Source: Akkermansiaceae bacterium UBA5020
GTDB lineage: Bacteria; Verrucomicrobiota; Verrucomicrobiia; Verrucomicrobiales; DEV007
Direction: 5' to 3'
Length of the DNA: 64,000 bases
Assembly (NCBI GenBank): GCA_002396885.1
Contig: DGXY01000007.1
Span: 47,570-111,569 of the forward strand
Program-made: the position numbers and the translations under genes
The notes under the pieces: generated by a model
What the model saw: only the letters and a program-made list of their open reading frames with translations
Told to the model about the DNA's origin: nothing
Database searches by the model: none
Part shown: positions 1 through 9,564 of the stretch, one piece after another
Position numbering within the stretch: the stretch's first letter is position 1
Layout of the letters: each line of letters starts with the position of its first letter

Positions 1-40
1 GCCCCCCCCCCCCAACCCCCCAAAACCCCCCCCCCCCCCA
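1..40. other. Homopolymeric C tract at the window edge
   Basis: The first 40 bases are almost only C, broken by one AA and one AAAA. Read on the minus strand it is G-runs directly after the rpoN stop, with G-quadruplex-like spacing. A run of this kind at the very edge of a sequence is also what a poly-G read artefact at a contig end looks like, so it may not be genomic. Confidence 0.6.
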
Positions 41-41
41 A

Positions 42-1451
42 TCAATAACTCCGCCGCATGTGGCTCGGGAGGATGTTCAGCTCTTCCCGATATTTCGCCA
101 CGGTGCGGCGGGCGATCTTGATGCCCTTTTTCTCGAGGTCTTCGACGAGGCGCTGGTCGCTGAGGGGCTTTTTGGAATCCTCGGCAGAGATCATTTCGGC
201 GAGGGTCTGCTTCACACTCGTGTTGCTGAGGGTCTCGCCGTCCTCGGTCTCGTAGCCGGTCGTGAAGAAATACTTCATCTCGAAGACGCCGTGGGGCGTC
301 GCCATGTATTTGCCCGAAACGGCACGGCTCACGGTGGTCTCGTGGACTCCGACCCTTTCAGCGATCTGGGCCATGTTCATCGGCTTGAGTCGTGACGGAC
401 CGTGCTCGAGGAAGGCCTCCTGACGCGCCACGATCTCGGAGGCGATCGAAGAGATCGTCTGCTGGCGCTGGTGGATGCTCTTGATGAGGAATTTTCCGGC
501 GCGAATCTTCTCACGGATGTAGGCCTTGGCCTCGCGCCCGCTCCCGGTGGCCATGAGATCCTTGTAGGCGTTGCTGATGCGCAGGCGCGGGATCTGCTCG
601 TTGTTCATTGAGACGATCCATTCGTCCCCCACCCGCTCGACGGTGACGTCGGGGGTGACGTAGGTGTTGGTGTCTTCGCCGAACCGGCTCCCGGGACGCG
701 GATCGAGGGTGGCGATGAACTCCGCCGCCTTGGTGATCTGCTCAGGCACGACACTCAGTTTCTTCGCGATCTGCGGATACCGCTTCCGGGCGAGGTCGTC
801 GAGGTGGTGATCGATGATGCGGTATTCGAGGCTGTGGTGCTTCCCGAGGCGCTCGAGCTGAATGAGGAGACAGTCGCGCAGATCGATCGCCCCGATCCCG
901 ACGGGATCGAAGCTTTGCACGACGGACTTGGCCTCCTCAAGATCCTGGATAGGGATGCCCAGGTCGAAACAGAGATCCTCGAGACTGACCTGGAGGAAAC
1001 CGGACTCGCCGATGTTGCCGATCAGCATCGTGGCGATCTCGCGGATCTTCGGGCTGACCTCAGCGAAGCTGAGCTGGTTGGAAAGGTGGTCCTGCAGGGT
1101 GACGGGCTCGACGATCGAGTCCATCACGTATTGATGCTTCTCGTCCGCGTCATCGCGCTTCGGGGAGGAGAGGCGTGACTGGGCCATGTATTCGCGCCAT
1201 TCCTCATCGAGCTGGGAAAGCTCGGCGAACTCGCGGTCGAATTCTTCCTCCTCGGAAGCAGAAGAAGCATCTTCGATAGAGATCTCGGTCGATTCCTCTT
1301 CGAGGGTGGGGTTCTGCACCAGTTCCTGCTGGACGAGTTGGCGCAACTCCAAGGTGGGAGTCTGGAGCAGCAGGAGACTCTGCTGCATCTGTGGGGCAAT
1401 CGACTGCTGCTGGAGCAACGACTGGGATTGATCGAACCGCTGTTCGGGCAT
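42..1451 (-). CDS. rpoN: RNA polymerase sigma-54 factor RpoN
   Basis: Sigma-54 directs RNA polymerase to -24/-12 promoters that need AAA+ activators. The 469-residue protein has the Gln/Leu-rich region I at the N-terminus (FDQSQSLLQQQS, then QMQQSLLLLQTPTLELRQL), an acidic linker, the core-binding region, a helix-turn-helix segment (MAQIAERVGVHETTVSRAV), and the RpoN box ARRTVAKYRE at about residues 447-456. Length is normal for the family. I start at MPEQRFDQ because region I begins there; an upstream in-frame start at 1526 would add 25 residues with no family match. The gene is divergent from the polysaccharide-export genes. No sigma-54 activator is encoded in the window. Confidence 0.95.
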   Translation of the reverse strand: MPEQRFDQSQSLLQQQSIAPQMQQSLLLLQTPTLELRQLVQQELVQNPTLEEESTEISIEDASSASEEEEFDREFAELSQLDEEWREYMAQSRLSSPKRDDADEKHQYVMDSIVEPVTLQDHLSNQLSFAEVSPKIREIATMLIGNIGESGFLQVSLEDLCFDLGIPIQDLEEAKSVVQSFDPVGIGAIDLRDCLLIQLERLGKHHSLEYRIIDHHLDDLARKRYPQIAKKLSVVPEQITKAAEFIATLDPRPGSRFGEDTNTYVTPDVTVERVGDEWIVSMNNEQIPRLRISNAYKDLMATGSGREAKAYIREKIRAGKFLIKSIHQRQQTISSIASEIVARQEAFLEHGPSRLKPMNMAQIAERVGVHETTVSRAVSGKYMATPHGVFEMKYFFTTGYETEDGETLSNTSVKQTLAEMISAEDSKKPLSDQRLVEDLEKKGIKIARRTVAKYREELNILPSHMRRSY

Positions 1452-1634
1452 CGTGGGGGCTCTTTCTGCCGGAGGTTTCCGCACCGTAGCACGATCCGAG
1501 ACAGGTAACAGCAAAATCTGCGCCAATTTCTCTCACTTTTCCGAAAAAGCGACGTGCGCCGCCTTTTCGCATCATTCACGTCCCCCGATTATTTCAACAT
1601 CAAGGCAATTAAAAGGTTTGATTATTATGGATAT

Positions 1635-1640
1635 TATAAT
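1635..1640 (+). promoter_or_regulatory. Possible -10 element in an AT-rich divergent region
   Basis: A perfect TATAAT hexamer lies in a strikingly AT-rich stretch (about 1590-1650) between divergent rpoN and the first export gene, 15 bases before the chosen ATG at 1656. I could not find a well-spaced -35 box, so this is a weak call. Confidence 0.25.
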
Positions 1641-1655
1641 AAATTTGCCTTGAGA

Positions 1656-2798
1656 ATGTCCTTCTCTCGACTGACGAGCCTCATGCAATCCCTGACCCGC
1701 CTCCTTCTGATCGCCCTGCTCCTGCCCTCTCCGGCCGGGACCCAGGAGCCACGGGTGCGGGCCGCGCCGGTCGCGCAGAGAGCTTCGGACTACTGGGTGG
1801 AGCTGGCCGATGTGCCCTCGCCCGTCCCTTCGGCTAGCGCCATCCCCGCGGGCAGGACAGCACCAAGCGAAGATCGAATCAATCCGGTGAAAACTCCCGC
1901 CTGGCAGACCCGTTACACTCTCGGGCCCGGTGATACTCTGAATTTCTCTGTCTACGCCCGCGAGGATCTGGAGCGGGAAAACGTGCAGATCGCCCCCGAC
2001 GGCACCGTCAGCTATTTGCAGGCCGTGGCGGTGCGCGCCCAGGGTCTCACTCTCGACCAACTCCGCACCCGCATCGAGGACGAGCTCTCGAAGTATCAGA
2101 AGAACGTGAAGGTGATCATTTCGCCGTCGGCCATGGCCAGCAAGGAATTCGTCATCATCGGCCGAGTCAAGAAACCCGGCAGCATCATCCTCGACCGTCC
2201 CATCTCCGTGCTCGAGGGCATCTCGCTCGCCGAGGGCATCCAGATCGGCACGGTGAGAAGCTCGGCCTTCGAACTCGCCGACTTCGAACGTTCCTTCGTC
2301 GCCCGCAAGGGCAAGAAGCTGAACGTCGACCTCGCCCGCCTTTATTATGAGGGCGACCTCAGCCAGAACGCCTATCTCGAGCCCGACGATTACATCTATG
2401 TCGCCTCGAGCCTCGAGAACGAGATCTACGTGATCGGCGAGGTGCGCGAGGCGGGCCGCCGCAAGATGCCGGTGAAACTCACCCTCGCCCGGGCCATCGC
2501 CGAGGCCGGCGGCTTCACCGACGCGGCCTTCCAGACGAAGGTGCTTCTCATCCGCGGCAGCATCCACCAGCCGAAGACGCAGGTGGTCAACGTGAAGGAC
2601 GTCCTCCAAGGCCGCGTCGCCGATATCCCGCTCGAGAACCGCGACATCATCTTCGTCAGCAAACACCCCTTCGAGATCGTCGAGCGAGCCCTCGACACCG
2701 CCATCATCACCTTCATGCAGACAGTCACCGCCGAGGCGATGAACCAGAGCTACAACCCGATCCTTGGGGGTGGAGGAGGAGACTCCGACACCGAATGA
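1656..2798 (+). CDS. Polysaccharide export protein (Poly_export/SLBB, Wza-like), periplasmic form
   Basis: The protein (380 aa) belongs to the Wza-type family that forms the outer-membrane channel for capsule or exopolysaccharide. After a hydrophobic signal segment (LLLIALLLPSPAG) comes the Poly_export domain (YTLGPGDTLNFSVYARED, about residues 85-165), then SLBB domains beginning FVIIGRVKKPGSI and EIYVIGEVREAGR. No lipobox cysteine is visible, unlike the next gene. The start at MSFSRL is chosen because it gives a compact signal peptide; M at 1683 is an alternative. The gene lies 35 bases upstream of a second, related export gene and likely forms one transcript with it. No glycosyltransferase, Wzc kinase or Wzx/Wzy gene is adjacent. 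Confidence 0.85.
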   Translation: MSFSRLTSLMQSLTRLLLIALLLPSPAGTQEPRVRAAPVAQRASDYWVELADVPSPVPSASAIPAGRTAPSEDRINPVKTPAWQTRYTLGPGDTLNFSVYAREDLERENVQIAPDGTVSYLQAVAVRAQGLTLDQLRTRIEDELSKYQKNVKVIISPSAMASKEFVIIGRVKKPGSIILDRPISVLEGISLAEGIQIGTVRSSAFELADFERSFVARKGKKLNVDLARLYYEGDLSQNAYLEPDDYIYVASSLENEIYVIGEVREAGRRKMPVKLTLARAIAEAGGFTDAAFQTKVLLIRGSIHQPKTQVVNVKDVLQGRVADIPLENRDIIFVSKHPFEIVERALDTAIITFMQTVTAEAMNQSYNPILGGGGGDSDTE

Positions 2799-2833
2799 GA
2801 CCGTTCCCAGCCTTTGCCCCCACCGAATTCCCC

Positions 2834-3988
2834 ATGAACGCCATCAGCACGAATCTTCTGCGCCTCGCGGCGCTGCCTGTGTGCGCCGGCTTGCTCAGCT
2901 CGTGCGTGCACCTGAAGCCCGCCAACCGCGAGTTCCACACCGCTGCGGAATTCGCCTATGACACGACCTCCGACTCCGGTAGGGAAGGGATTACCGCCGA
3001 GGAGGCCCTCCAGCGCATCCCGAAAGACCCCACCTTCCAGAAGATCAAGCTCGACCGCCCTCTCGATCGCTCCTACCTGCAAGCGCCGATGGGCCCCTAT
3101 CGCGTCGGGCCCGGCGACGAACTCGACATCGAGGTGGCCGAGCTCAAGGAAACGCGTGCCCGGAGCAAGGTGATGCCCGACGGCATGCTCTATTACGATG
3201 TCGCCCGCGGTATCGATGTGACGGGCAAGACCATGTCGGAGATCTCGACCCTTCTTTCCAAATCGCTTGAGAGCGACTATGTCGATCCCATCGTGACGGT
3301 GAACGTGGCCAAGGCCGATAGCCAGCGTTTCTGGATGCTCGGTCAGGTGCAAAAGCCAGGGGCCTATCCGATCACCAGACCGACCACCCTGATCTCGGCC
3401 CTTTCCGAAGGAGGAGGACTCCTCACGAACACCGAATCCAGCGAGGTGAGCAATCCCGAGGCCGCCGACCTCGAGCGCGCCATCCTCATCCGCAACGGCG
3501 ACCTCATTCCCGTCGACTTCGACCGCCTCGTCCGCGAAGGCGACATGTCGCAGAACGTCTACGTGAAGGGTGGCGACTACATTTTCGTCCCCTCGCTTAC
3601 GACGCGTTCCTTTTATGTCCTCGGTCACGTCAACAAGCCGGGACCGGTCTACTTCGAACGCGGTGCCACCCTCGTCTCCGCCGTCGCCGCGGCGGGAGGT
3701 CCCCAGACCGATGCCATTGTCACGAAAGCTCTCATCCTCCGCGGGGGCACGCTGCACCCCCAGGTTGCGGTCGTGAACCTGCGCGACATCATGAAAGGCC
3801 AGGAGCCTGACCTGAAGCTCGAAGGTGGCGACATCGTCTGGGTGCCACGCAGCCCCTGGAGCAAACTCGAAGACTACGTCGAAGCCGTCCTCATCACCGC
3901 GGCCCAGGCCGTCGCGGTGCAGGAAGGCCTCGGAGTCCTCGGAGTGACCGGGTCGGCCGGCGTGACGATCACCGCGGGTGGAAACTGA
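2834..3988 (+). CDS. Polysaccharide export lipoprotein (Poly_export/SLBB, Wza-like)
   Basis: Second member of the pair, 384 aa. A lipoprotein signal peptide ends in the lipobox LLSSC with the cysteine at residue 24, so the mature protein should be lipid-anchored in the outer membrane, as Wza is. The Poly_export domain starts YRVGPGDELDIEVAE (about residue 88) and is followed by SLBB segments (FWMLGQVQKPGAYPI; FYVLGHVNKPGPVYF). It shares the layout of the upstream protein, including the motif A-x-A-A-G-G-x-x-T-D-A, so the two are probably old duplicates. I choose the internal ATG because it places the signal peptide at the N-terminus; an ATG overlapping the upstream stop (2795) is also in frame and could be the coupled start. 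Confidence 0.87.
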   Translation: MNAISTNLLRLAALPVCAGLLSSCVHLKPANREFHTAAEFAYDTTSDSGREGITAEEALQRIPKDPTFQKIKLDRPLDRSYLQAPMGPYRVGPGDELDIEVAELKETRARSKVMPDGMLYYDVARGIDVTGKTMSEISTLLSKSLESDYVDPIVTVNVAKADSQRFWMLGQVQKPGAYPITRPTTLISALSEGGGLLTNTESSEVSNPEAADLERAILIRNGDLIPVDFDRLVREGDMSQNVYVKGGDYIFVPSLTTRSFYVLGHVNKPGPVYFERGATLVSAVAAAGGPQTDAIVTKALILRGGTLHPQVAVVNLRDIMKGQEPDLKLEGGDIVWVPRSPWSKLEDYVEAVLITAAQAVAVQEGLGVLGVTGSAGVTITAGGN

Positions 3989-4033
3989 TCCGCTCCAAGG
4001 CGATCCGGCAACACGTGATCACCATCCCCCGCC

Positions 4034-5053
4034 TCAATTCCCGTCGATCAACCGGCCCAGGCCACCGAGGACACTGCCCTCGCCCTGCTGGCTCCCCCCG
4101 ATCGACGGAGCCGCCTGGATGATGCGGTCGGCGAGGCGCGAGAATGGCAGGCTCTGAAGCCAGACGTGCCCGTGACCACGCAGGGTCGCGAGGAAAAGAC
4201 CTTCGCCACCGAAGAACATCGACTTGAGGTTTCCGGCCTTCTCGATGCTGTATTCGATGCCCGGGGAAAAGGCAACGAGACAACCCGTGTCGACCCGCAG
4301 GGTTTCGCCCTTCAGCTCGCGCTCGATGATCGTGCCACTTGCATGGACGAAGGCCTTGCCGTCTCCCTTCAGCTTCTGGAGGATGAATCCCTCGCCGCCA
4401 AAGAAACCCGCGCCGAGCTTTTTGTTGAAGGCGATCGAAACCTGCGTGCCGTAGGCGGCGCAGAGGAAGGAGTCTTTCTGACAGGTCACCTCGCCGCCGA
4501 TGCGGGAAAGTTCGAGCGGGACGATCTTGCCGGGAAACGGAGCCGCAAACGCGACACGGCGCTTCCTTCCACTACCCGAGTTCGTGAAATGGGTCATGAA
4601 GAGCGATTCACCGGTGAGGGCGCGTTTGCCCACGGCGAGCAGTTTGCCCATGAAACCTTCGTTCGGATTCGAGCCATCACCCATCTTCGTGACGAAGGTG
4701 ATGTCCTCTTCCATGTAGTTCATCGCGCCGGCCTCGGCGATGACGGTCTCGCCCGGATCGAGCTCGATTTCGACGAGCTGCATGTCGTCGCCGAAAATCT
4801 CGAAGTCGATCTCGTGGGAGCGCATGCCCATCACCGGAGGTGGTCCACCTCCGGGCATGGCGGGCGGGGTCGACGAGGGCGCCGTGCCGAAAAGTGCGGG
4901 CATCACCTCGCCGGCCGTGGCCCAATTGGCCATGCCACTGCTCCAGACCCGCGTCTGGGGAGTGATCGTGCCGTTGCTGACAAGGATGGGCAGTTCCGAC
5001 TCGTTCGTCTGGAATTGCTCGTTGTTCGGGGTCGCGTAGTGCCAGGTTTTCAT
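4034..5053 (-). CDS. GYF_2 domain plus AIM24/TIGR00266 family protein
   Basis: This 339-residue protein starts with a GYF_2-like domain (about residues 1-55: WHYA, then [19 protein letters not shown]), a module inferred to mediate protein-protein contacts. After a Pro/Gly linker follows an AIM24-type beta-rich domain (about 80-320) with the usual pattern ([80 protein letters not shown]). The biochemical function of bacterial AIM24 proteins is not established. The start MKTWHY is chosen because the GYF domain begins immediately; an upstream frame extension has no match. It is convergent with the export genes, 45 bases away. Confidence 0.82.
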   Translation of the reverse strand: MKTWHYATPNNEQFQTNESELPILVSNGTITPQTRVWSSGMANWATAGEVMPALFGTAPSSTPPAMPGGGPPPVMGMRSHEIDFEIFGDDMQLVEIELDPGETVIAEAGAMNYMEEDITFVTKMGDGSNPNEGFMGKLLAVGKRALTGESLFMTHFTNSGSGRKRRVAFAAPFPGKIVPLELSRIGGEVTCQKDSFLCAAYGTQVSIAFNKKLGAGFFGGEGFILQKLKGDGKAFVHASGTIIERELKGETLRVDTGCLVAFSPGIEYSIEKAGNLKSMFFGGEGLFLATLRGHGHVWLQSLPFSRLADRIIQAAPSIGGSQQGEGSVLGGLGRLIDGN

Positions 5054-5135
5054 GGGAAAGTGGATCGATTCATATACCAGATCGCCCCCCTCGCAAAGCA
5101 AGAAAGATCGACGATTTCGGATGAATCGGCCGGGA

Positions 5136-7331
5136 TCATTTCTCCTCGACCGAAGCCATCATCCCGGCCACCTCCGTGGTCGGCGCCTTGCAAGAGAAAT
5201 CACGACAGACGTAGGCAGTCGCCTTGCCGTCGAGGCTCGTCTGGGTCTCGGTGTAGGGCGCGATCTTCGCAAGGGCTTCCGCGTTCTCCGGCGTGCGCAG
5301 GAGGATGACCTGATTCGGCCGGAAGCCCTTTCGCAGCGCGGCAATCATCGCTTTCGTATCGGCCGCGTCTTTTTCCCCGCTGATGACGATCTCTCGGGTA
5401 GGCCCGAAAAAGAAGTCGAGCCCGCAGAGAGTCTCGGGGTAGACGGCGGGCTGCTCGACGATCTCGCCGGAGAAGGCTCGGATGAGGGCCTCGGTGCGGG
5501 TCGCGTAGGCCGTGTCGCCGGTCATGCGATGAAGGCGGGCGAGATTCCCGATGCTGACGGCGTTGCCACTTGGGATCGCCCCGCCATAGAGCTTTTTCGC
5601 ACGCACGATGAGGGCCTCGGCATCCTTGGAGACGGTGAAATAACCACCCTCTTTTTCATCCCAGAAAAGTTCGTCGAGCGTTTTCTGGAGCAACACGGCC
5701 TTCTCGAAATAACGCACCTCGAAGGTAGCCTCGTAGAGGTCAAGGAGTCCGCGGACGAGAAAGGCATAGTCCTCGAGATGCGCGGTGAGACCCGCCTCAC
5801 CCTGACGGTATCGCTTGAGCAAGCGACCGTCCTCCGTCGCAAGTTTCGAAAGGACAAAGTCGGCCGCCTTCGTCGCGATCGCCGCATCCGCTTCGTCGCC
5901 GAGGACTTGGGCGGCGCGGGCGTAGGCCGAGATCATGAGCCCGTTCCAGTCGGTGAGGATTTTGTCGTCCTTCTGCGGATGGACGCGGGTCTCGCGGTGC
6001 TCCCAGAGCTTTTGCCGAATCGGCTCGAGACGAGAGCGCTCCTCCTCGGTGAGATCGGAGCGCAGATGGGGGATGTTCGTCCCGTTTTTCGCGTGGGTCT
6101 TCTCCTCGAGGAAGTTGCCCTCATCCTGAAATCGGTAGGTGGCCAGGAAAAACTCGCCGTCTTCGGGCCCGAGCACCTCGAGCACCTCGGCGTTTTTCCA
6201 AGTGTAGAATTTGCCCTCTTCTCCCTCGCTGTCGGCATCCTCGGCGGAGTAGAAACCGCCCGTCACGGAGGTCATGTCGCGGGTCACGTAGGCGAGGACC
6301 TCGCGGGCGTTGCGCGCATGAGCCTCGTCGCCCGTCACCTGATAGGCCTCGAGACAAGCGATGACGTAGAGCGCCTGATCGTAAAGCATTTTCTCGAAAT
6401 GCGGAACGAGCCATTCCCGGTCGGTCGCGTAGCGATGGATCCCGAAGCCAAGGTGATCGTAGACCCCGCCGCGCCGGATCTCGGAGAGGGTTTTCTCCAC
6501 CATCACGAGCGATTCCGCGTCACCGGTGCGGAGATGGTGTCGCAGAAGAAAACTGAAATTCGTCACCACGGGGAATTTCGGCCGCATCGTGAAGCCGCCC
6601 CATGCCTTGTCGTAGCGTTCACCATACTGGGCGCGGGCCTTTTCAAAGAGCGAAAGATCGAGAGCGTCGCCGGGCGATCCGCCCATCATGTTGGCGAGTT
6701 CGACCGAGATGCCCAGGGCGGTGGCCTCGACCTCGGCGCGCTTTTCCATCCAGGCCTTGTGCAGCTCGGTGGCGACCAGCTTGATCCCGGGACGCCCCGC
6801 GACGGATTCCTTCGGGAAATAAGTGCCCGCGAAAAAGGGATGTTTGTCAGGCGTCAGCATCACCGTCATGGGCCAGCCGCCGCTGCCGGTCATCGCCTCG
6901 GTCACCTTCATGTAGACCTCGTCGATATCGGGACGCTCCTCCCGGTCGACCTTGATCGCGAGGAAGCGCGCGTTGATGATCGCCGCGACCTCGGGATCCT
7001 CGAAGGACTCGTGTTCCATCACGTGGCACCAGTGGCAGGTGGTGTAGCCGATGCTGAGGAAGACCGGCTTGCCCTGCTTCTTCGCCTCGGCAAAGGCCGC
7101 CTCTCCCCACGGCCACCAGTCGATCGGATTGCGCGCGTGCTGCAGCAAATAGGGGCTCTTTTCAAAGATGAGCCGGTTGAATTCCCCTCCCCCGTCCGCC
7201 GGCAGTTTCGCGATCTCTTCGGGCGAGGGCACGGGGGCACGGGTTTTTCCCAGGAGGGTCGGCATGGAGGGCAGCAAGAAGGGAATCAGAAGGAGAAACG
7301 CGACCGAGAAAAGGGAGAAAGTCCGGGGCAT
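5136..7331 (-). CDS. DUF255 thioredoxin-domain protein (YyaL/SSP411 family)
   Basis: The 731-residue protein has an N-terminal hydrophobic signal or anchor ([10 protein letters not shown]), a thioredoxin-like DUF255 domain (about residues 55-190) with the family signature [18 protein letters not shown] and the dithiol motif [14 protein letters not shown] (C99 and C102), and a long C-terminal alpha/alpha-barrel region resembling N-acylglucosamine epimerases (for example [33 protein letters not shown]). Members are widespread but their reaction is unknown. The ATG at 7331 is preferred to an in-frame TTG at 7349. An exported version is slightly unusual, because many homologues are cytosolic. Confidence 0.9.
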   Translation of the reverse strand: MPRTFSLFSVAFLLLIPFLLPSMPTLLGKTRAPVPSPEEIAKLPADGGGEFNRLIFEKSPYLLQHARNPIDWWPWGEAAFAEAKKQGKPVFLSIGYTTCHWCHVMEHESFEDPEVAAIINARFLAIKVDREERPDIDEVYMKVTEAMTGSGGWPMTVMLTPDKHPFFAGTYFPKESVAGRPGIKLVATELHKAWMEKRAEVEATALGISVELANMMGGSPGDALDLSLFEKARAQYGERYDKAWGGFTMRPKFPVVTNFSFLLRHHLRTGDAESLVMVEKTLSEIRRGGVYDHLGFGIHRYATDREWLVPHFEKMLYDQALYVIACLEAYQVTGDEAHARNAREVLAYVTRDMTSVTGGFYSAEDADSEGEEGKFYTWKNAEVLEVLGPEDGEFFLATYRFQDEGNFLEEKTHAKNGTNIPHLRSDLTEEERSRLEPIRQKLWEHRETRVHPQKDDKILTDWNGLMISAYARAAQVLGDEADAAIATKAADFVLSKLATEDGRLLKRYRQGEAGLTAHLEDYAFLVRGLLDLYEATFEVRYFEKAVLLQKTLDELFWDEKEGGYFTVSKDAEALIVRAKKLYGGAIPSGNAVSIGNLARLHRMTGDTAYATRTEALIRAFSGEIVEQPAVYPETLCGLDFFFGPTREIVISGEKDAADTKAMIAALRKGFRPNQVILLRTPENAEALAKIAPYTETQTSLDGKATAYVCRDFSCKAPTTEVAGMMASVEEK

Positions 7332-7586
7332 CCGGCAGAGTCGCACCAATTCCCCGAAGCCGCGAGTCCCACAAAGCGGCCAGACGCCCCGTTTATCGGC
7401 CTCTCACAACTCGAAAAAAGTTAATATTTACTGTTTTCATTGAATCTCCCAACGCGGATTGCGCCTTCCGTTTTTCCCTTCCACGGATCTGCCGCCGAGA
7501 TTTTCCGCTGAAAGGTCGAGCCCCCGAATCCGCCGCCTTCATTCCTAAACCCGCAATGGGTGTTACCCCTTGATCGGTCTTGCGGA

Positions 7587-8978
7587 TCACCCGAACATCA
7601 GCTGGCAGATCACCACCGAGGAGACCACCCCGGCGACATCGGCGACCAAGCCCGCGGCAAGCGCATGCCGCGTGCGGCGCACCGCGACCGATCCGAAGTA
7701 AACGGCGAGGACATAAAACGTCGTCTCGGACGAACCATACATCGTCGCCGCCATGTATTTGATCAGGTTCGGGACCGTCTCATTCGCGAGGAGCTCGGCG
7801 AGCACGCCCTGACTGCCGCTGCCGCTGAGCGGCCGCATCAGGGCCATGGGAAGCAGATCGACGGGAAAACTGACCCACTCCAAAGCGGGACGAAGAAGAT
7901 CCTGCAAAAGCATCAAAGTCCCCGAATTCCGCAGAATCGCGAGGGCCGCGAGCATCGCCACGATGAAAGGCATGATACGCACCGCCATGGCCCAGCCCTC
8001 CTTCGCCCCTTCGACGAATTCCTCGTAGACGGGCACCCGCTTCAGCGCCGCGTAGATCAGAAAGAAGACGAGGATGAAAGGGATCGCGACGACCGAGAGT
8101 GCCGAGACCGAGCGCTGCCAGAGTGGCGGCTCGCCCGCCTCGGCTTTGGGTTCGATCTCCTTCGGCGCGGCCTCGAGCTGCAGCACCGCCTCGCGCAGAC
8201 CGATGCTTTCCTGCAGGGCGACCCGCTGCTCCGGGAACGTCTCCAGATAGACGATCCCGGCAAAGATCAGCACGACGCCCCCGAGAAAGAGGGTAGCCCG
8301 CTTCGAGAGAGGCCGGCTCGCTGCATCGACCGCCGGGACCGGTGAGCCCCCCCCTCCGTCTTTATGAGGCAACGCGGCGGCTCGATTGAAAACCGGCATC
8401 TTTTCGAAAGTCTTCACCGCAAGAATCGCGATCGCCGTCGAGAAAATGCTCGCGAGCAACGTGGTGCCGACGATGGCGTAGGGTTCCGAGACACCCTGCG
8501 CCGCGAGCATCGCCATCGCCGTCGCCGGGATCAGCGTAACCGAGCTCGTATTGATCGCGAGGAAGGTACACATCGGGTTCGTCGCCGTTCCCTTGATCGG
8601 ATTCAGTTCGTCGAGATGCTGCATCGCCTTGAGACCGAGCGGCGTCGCCGCGTTGCCGAGGCCGAGGAAGTTCGCTGCGAAGTTCATCACCATCGCCCCC
8701 ATTGCCGGATGCTCCGCCGGCACCTCGGGAAAGAGCCATTTCATCAACGGCCGAAAGGCGCGGGCAACGAGGTCCATCATGCCCGAGGTCTCTGCAAGGC
8801 GCATGATACCAAGGAAGAACATCATCATCGCGCTGGTCGGGATGACGATGCCGACCACACCCGTCTTCACCGCCGCGAACATTCCCTCGACGATCCCATT
8901 CTCGCCCGTGAAGCGCCCCATGATCCCCGCGACGATCACGCCCACGACAATCATTCCCATCCAGATCCAGTTCAGCAT
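7587..8978 (-). CDS. SpmA-SpmB fusion membrane protein (nucleoside recognition/Gate domains)
   Basis: A 463-residue polytopic membrane protein joins two Gate-domain halves. The N-terminal half has the SpmA signature (NFAANFLGLGNAATPLGLKA, then NTSSVTLIPATAMAML). The C-terminal half, after a long hydrophilic insert (about residues 215-300), has the SpmB signature (MRPLSGSGSQGVLAEL, YMAATMYGSSETTFYVLAVY). In Bacillus the two proteins are separate and act in spore dehydration; in non-sporulating Gram-negatives the fused form is common and its cargo is not known. The start MLNWIWMG puts the first membrane helix at the N-terminus, as in SpmA. A longer in-frame start at 9062 has no supporting similarity. 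Confidence 0.88.
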   Translation of the reverse strand: MLNWIWMGMIVVGVIVAGIMGRFTGENGIVEGMFAAVKTGVVGIVIPTSAMMMFFLGIMRLAETSGMMDLVARAFRPLMKWLFPEVPAEHPAMGAMVMNFAANFLGLGNAATPLGLKAMQHLDELNPIKGTATNPMCTFLAINTSSVTLIPATAMAMLAAQGVSEPYAIVGTTLLASIFSTAIAILAVKTFEKMPVFNRAAALPHKDGGGGSPVPAVDAASRPLSKRATLFLGGVVLIFAGIVYLETFPEQRVALQESIGLREAVLQLEAAPKEIEPKAEAGEPPLWQRSVSALSVVAIPFILVFFLIYAALKRVPVYEEFVEGAKEGWAMAVRIMPFIVAMLAALAILRNSGTLMLLQDLLRPALEWVSFPVDLLPMALMRPLSGSGSQGVLAELLANETVPNLIKYMAATMYGSSETTFYVLAVYFGSVAVRRTRHALAAGLVADVAGVVSSVVICQLMFG

Positions 8979-9155
8979 GGGGGAATCTAAAGACGGGAGC
9001 GGGGCGGGAGGCAATTGATTTTCTTGGGATCTCTCGCTGTATCCGGAGAGCTGGCTCGCCACTGGAACCAGTCGTATCCTCGTCGAAGCGAAACGTGATT
9101 CTGAAAGAGGCTTCCGAGTGGTGACTCATCGGAACTCGCGTAACACCGACCTCCC

Positions 9156-9503
9156 TCAGTCCTCCTCTTCATCCAAATGAAAATGATGCAAGAGCCGGTG
9201 AAAGACCGGCGCGAGCATAAAGGCGATCGCCGTGAGGAAAATGCTGCCGCTGAAAATCGCGTAGAGCGAGGCGAAGAGCTTCGCGGCATCCGTCTTCATC
9301 AGGTCGACTGGGCCCATGCCCGTCAGAATCATCGAGGCATTGAGAAAGGAATCGATCCACGGCAGTCCCGCGAACTCATGGTAGCCGACCACTCCGATGG
9401 CAAGGGCCACGACGATCAAAAGGAGCGCAAAGCAGACCGTCTTCGCCATCCGCCCGAGGAAGCGATGAACGGGAAGCAGTTTTTCGGTGCGGCGTTCGTA
9501 CAT
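9156..9503 (-). CDS. Small membrane protein with a possible ion-channel pore motif
   Basis: A 115-residue protein with two hydrophobic helices (FALLLIVVALAIGVVGY and LFASLYAIFSGSIFLTAIAFML) flanking a re-entrant-looking segment, NASMILTGMGPVD. The arrangement helix, pore-like loop, helix resembles half of a two-pore potassium channel, and similar short proteins occur in many bacteria, but the canonical TVGYG selectivity filter is absent. The acidic C-terminus (HLDEEED) would be cytoplasmic. The start MYERRTEKL is chosen for compactness. Function is not known; the channel idea is inference. Confidence 0.7.
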   Translation of the reverse strand: MYERRTEKLLPVHRFLGRMAKTVCFALLLIVVALAIGVVGYHEFAGLPWIDSFLNASMILTGMGPVDLMKTDAAKLFASLYAIFSGSIFLTAIAFMLAPVFHRLLHHFHLDEEED

Positions 9504-9564
9504 GAAGCACTGGATTTCCCCGAACCTTCCCGGAAAGCGTCGCAAGGTCAACGGGATTGAGATC

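Noticed and set aside
1..40. Telomere-like repeat
   Set aside because: The runs are irregular in length and lie at a sequence edge; there is no regular repeat unit.
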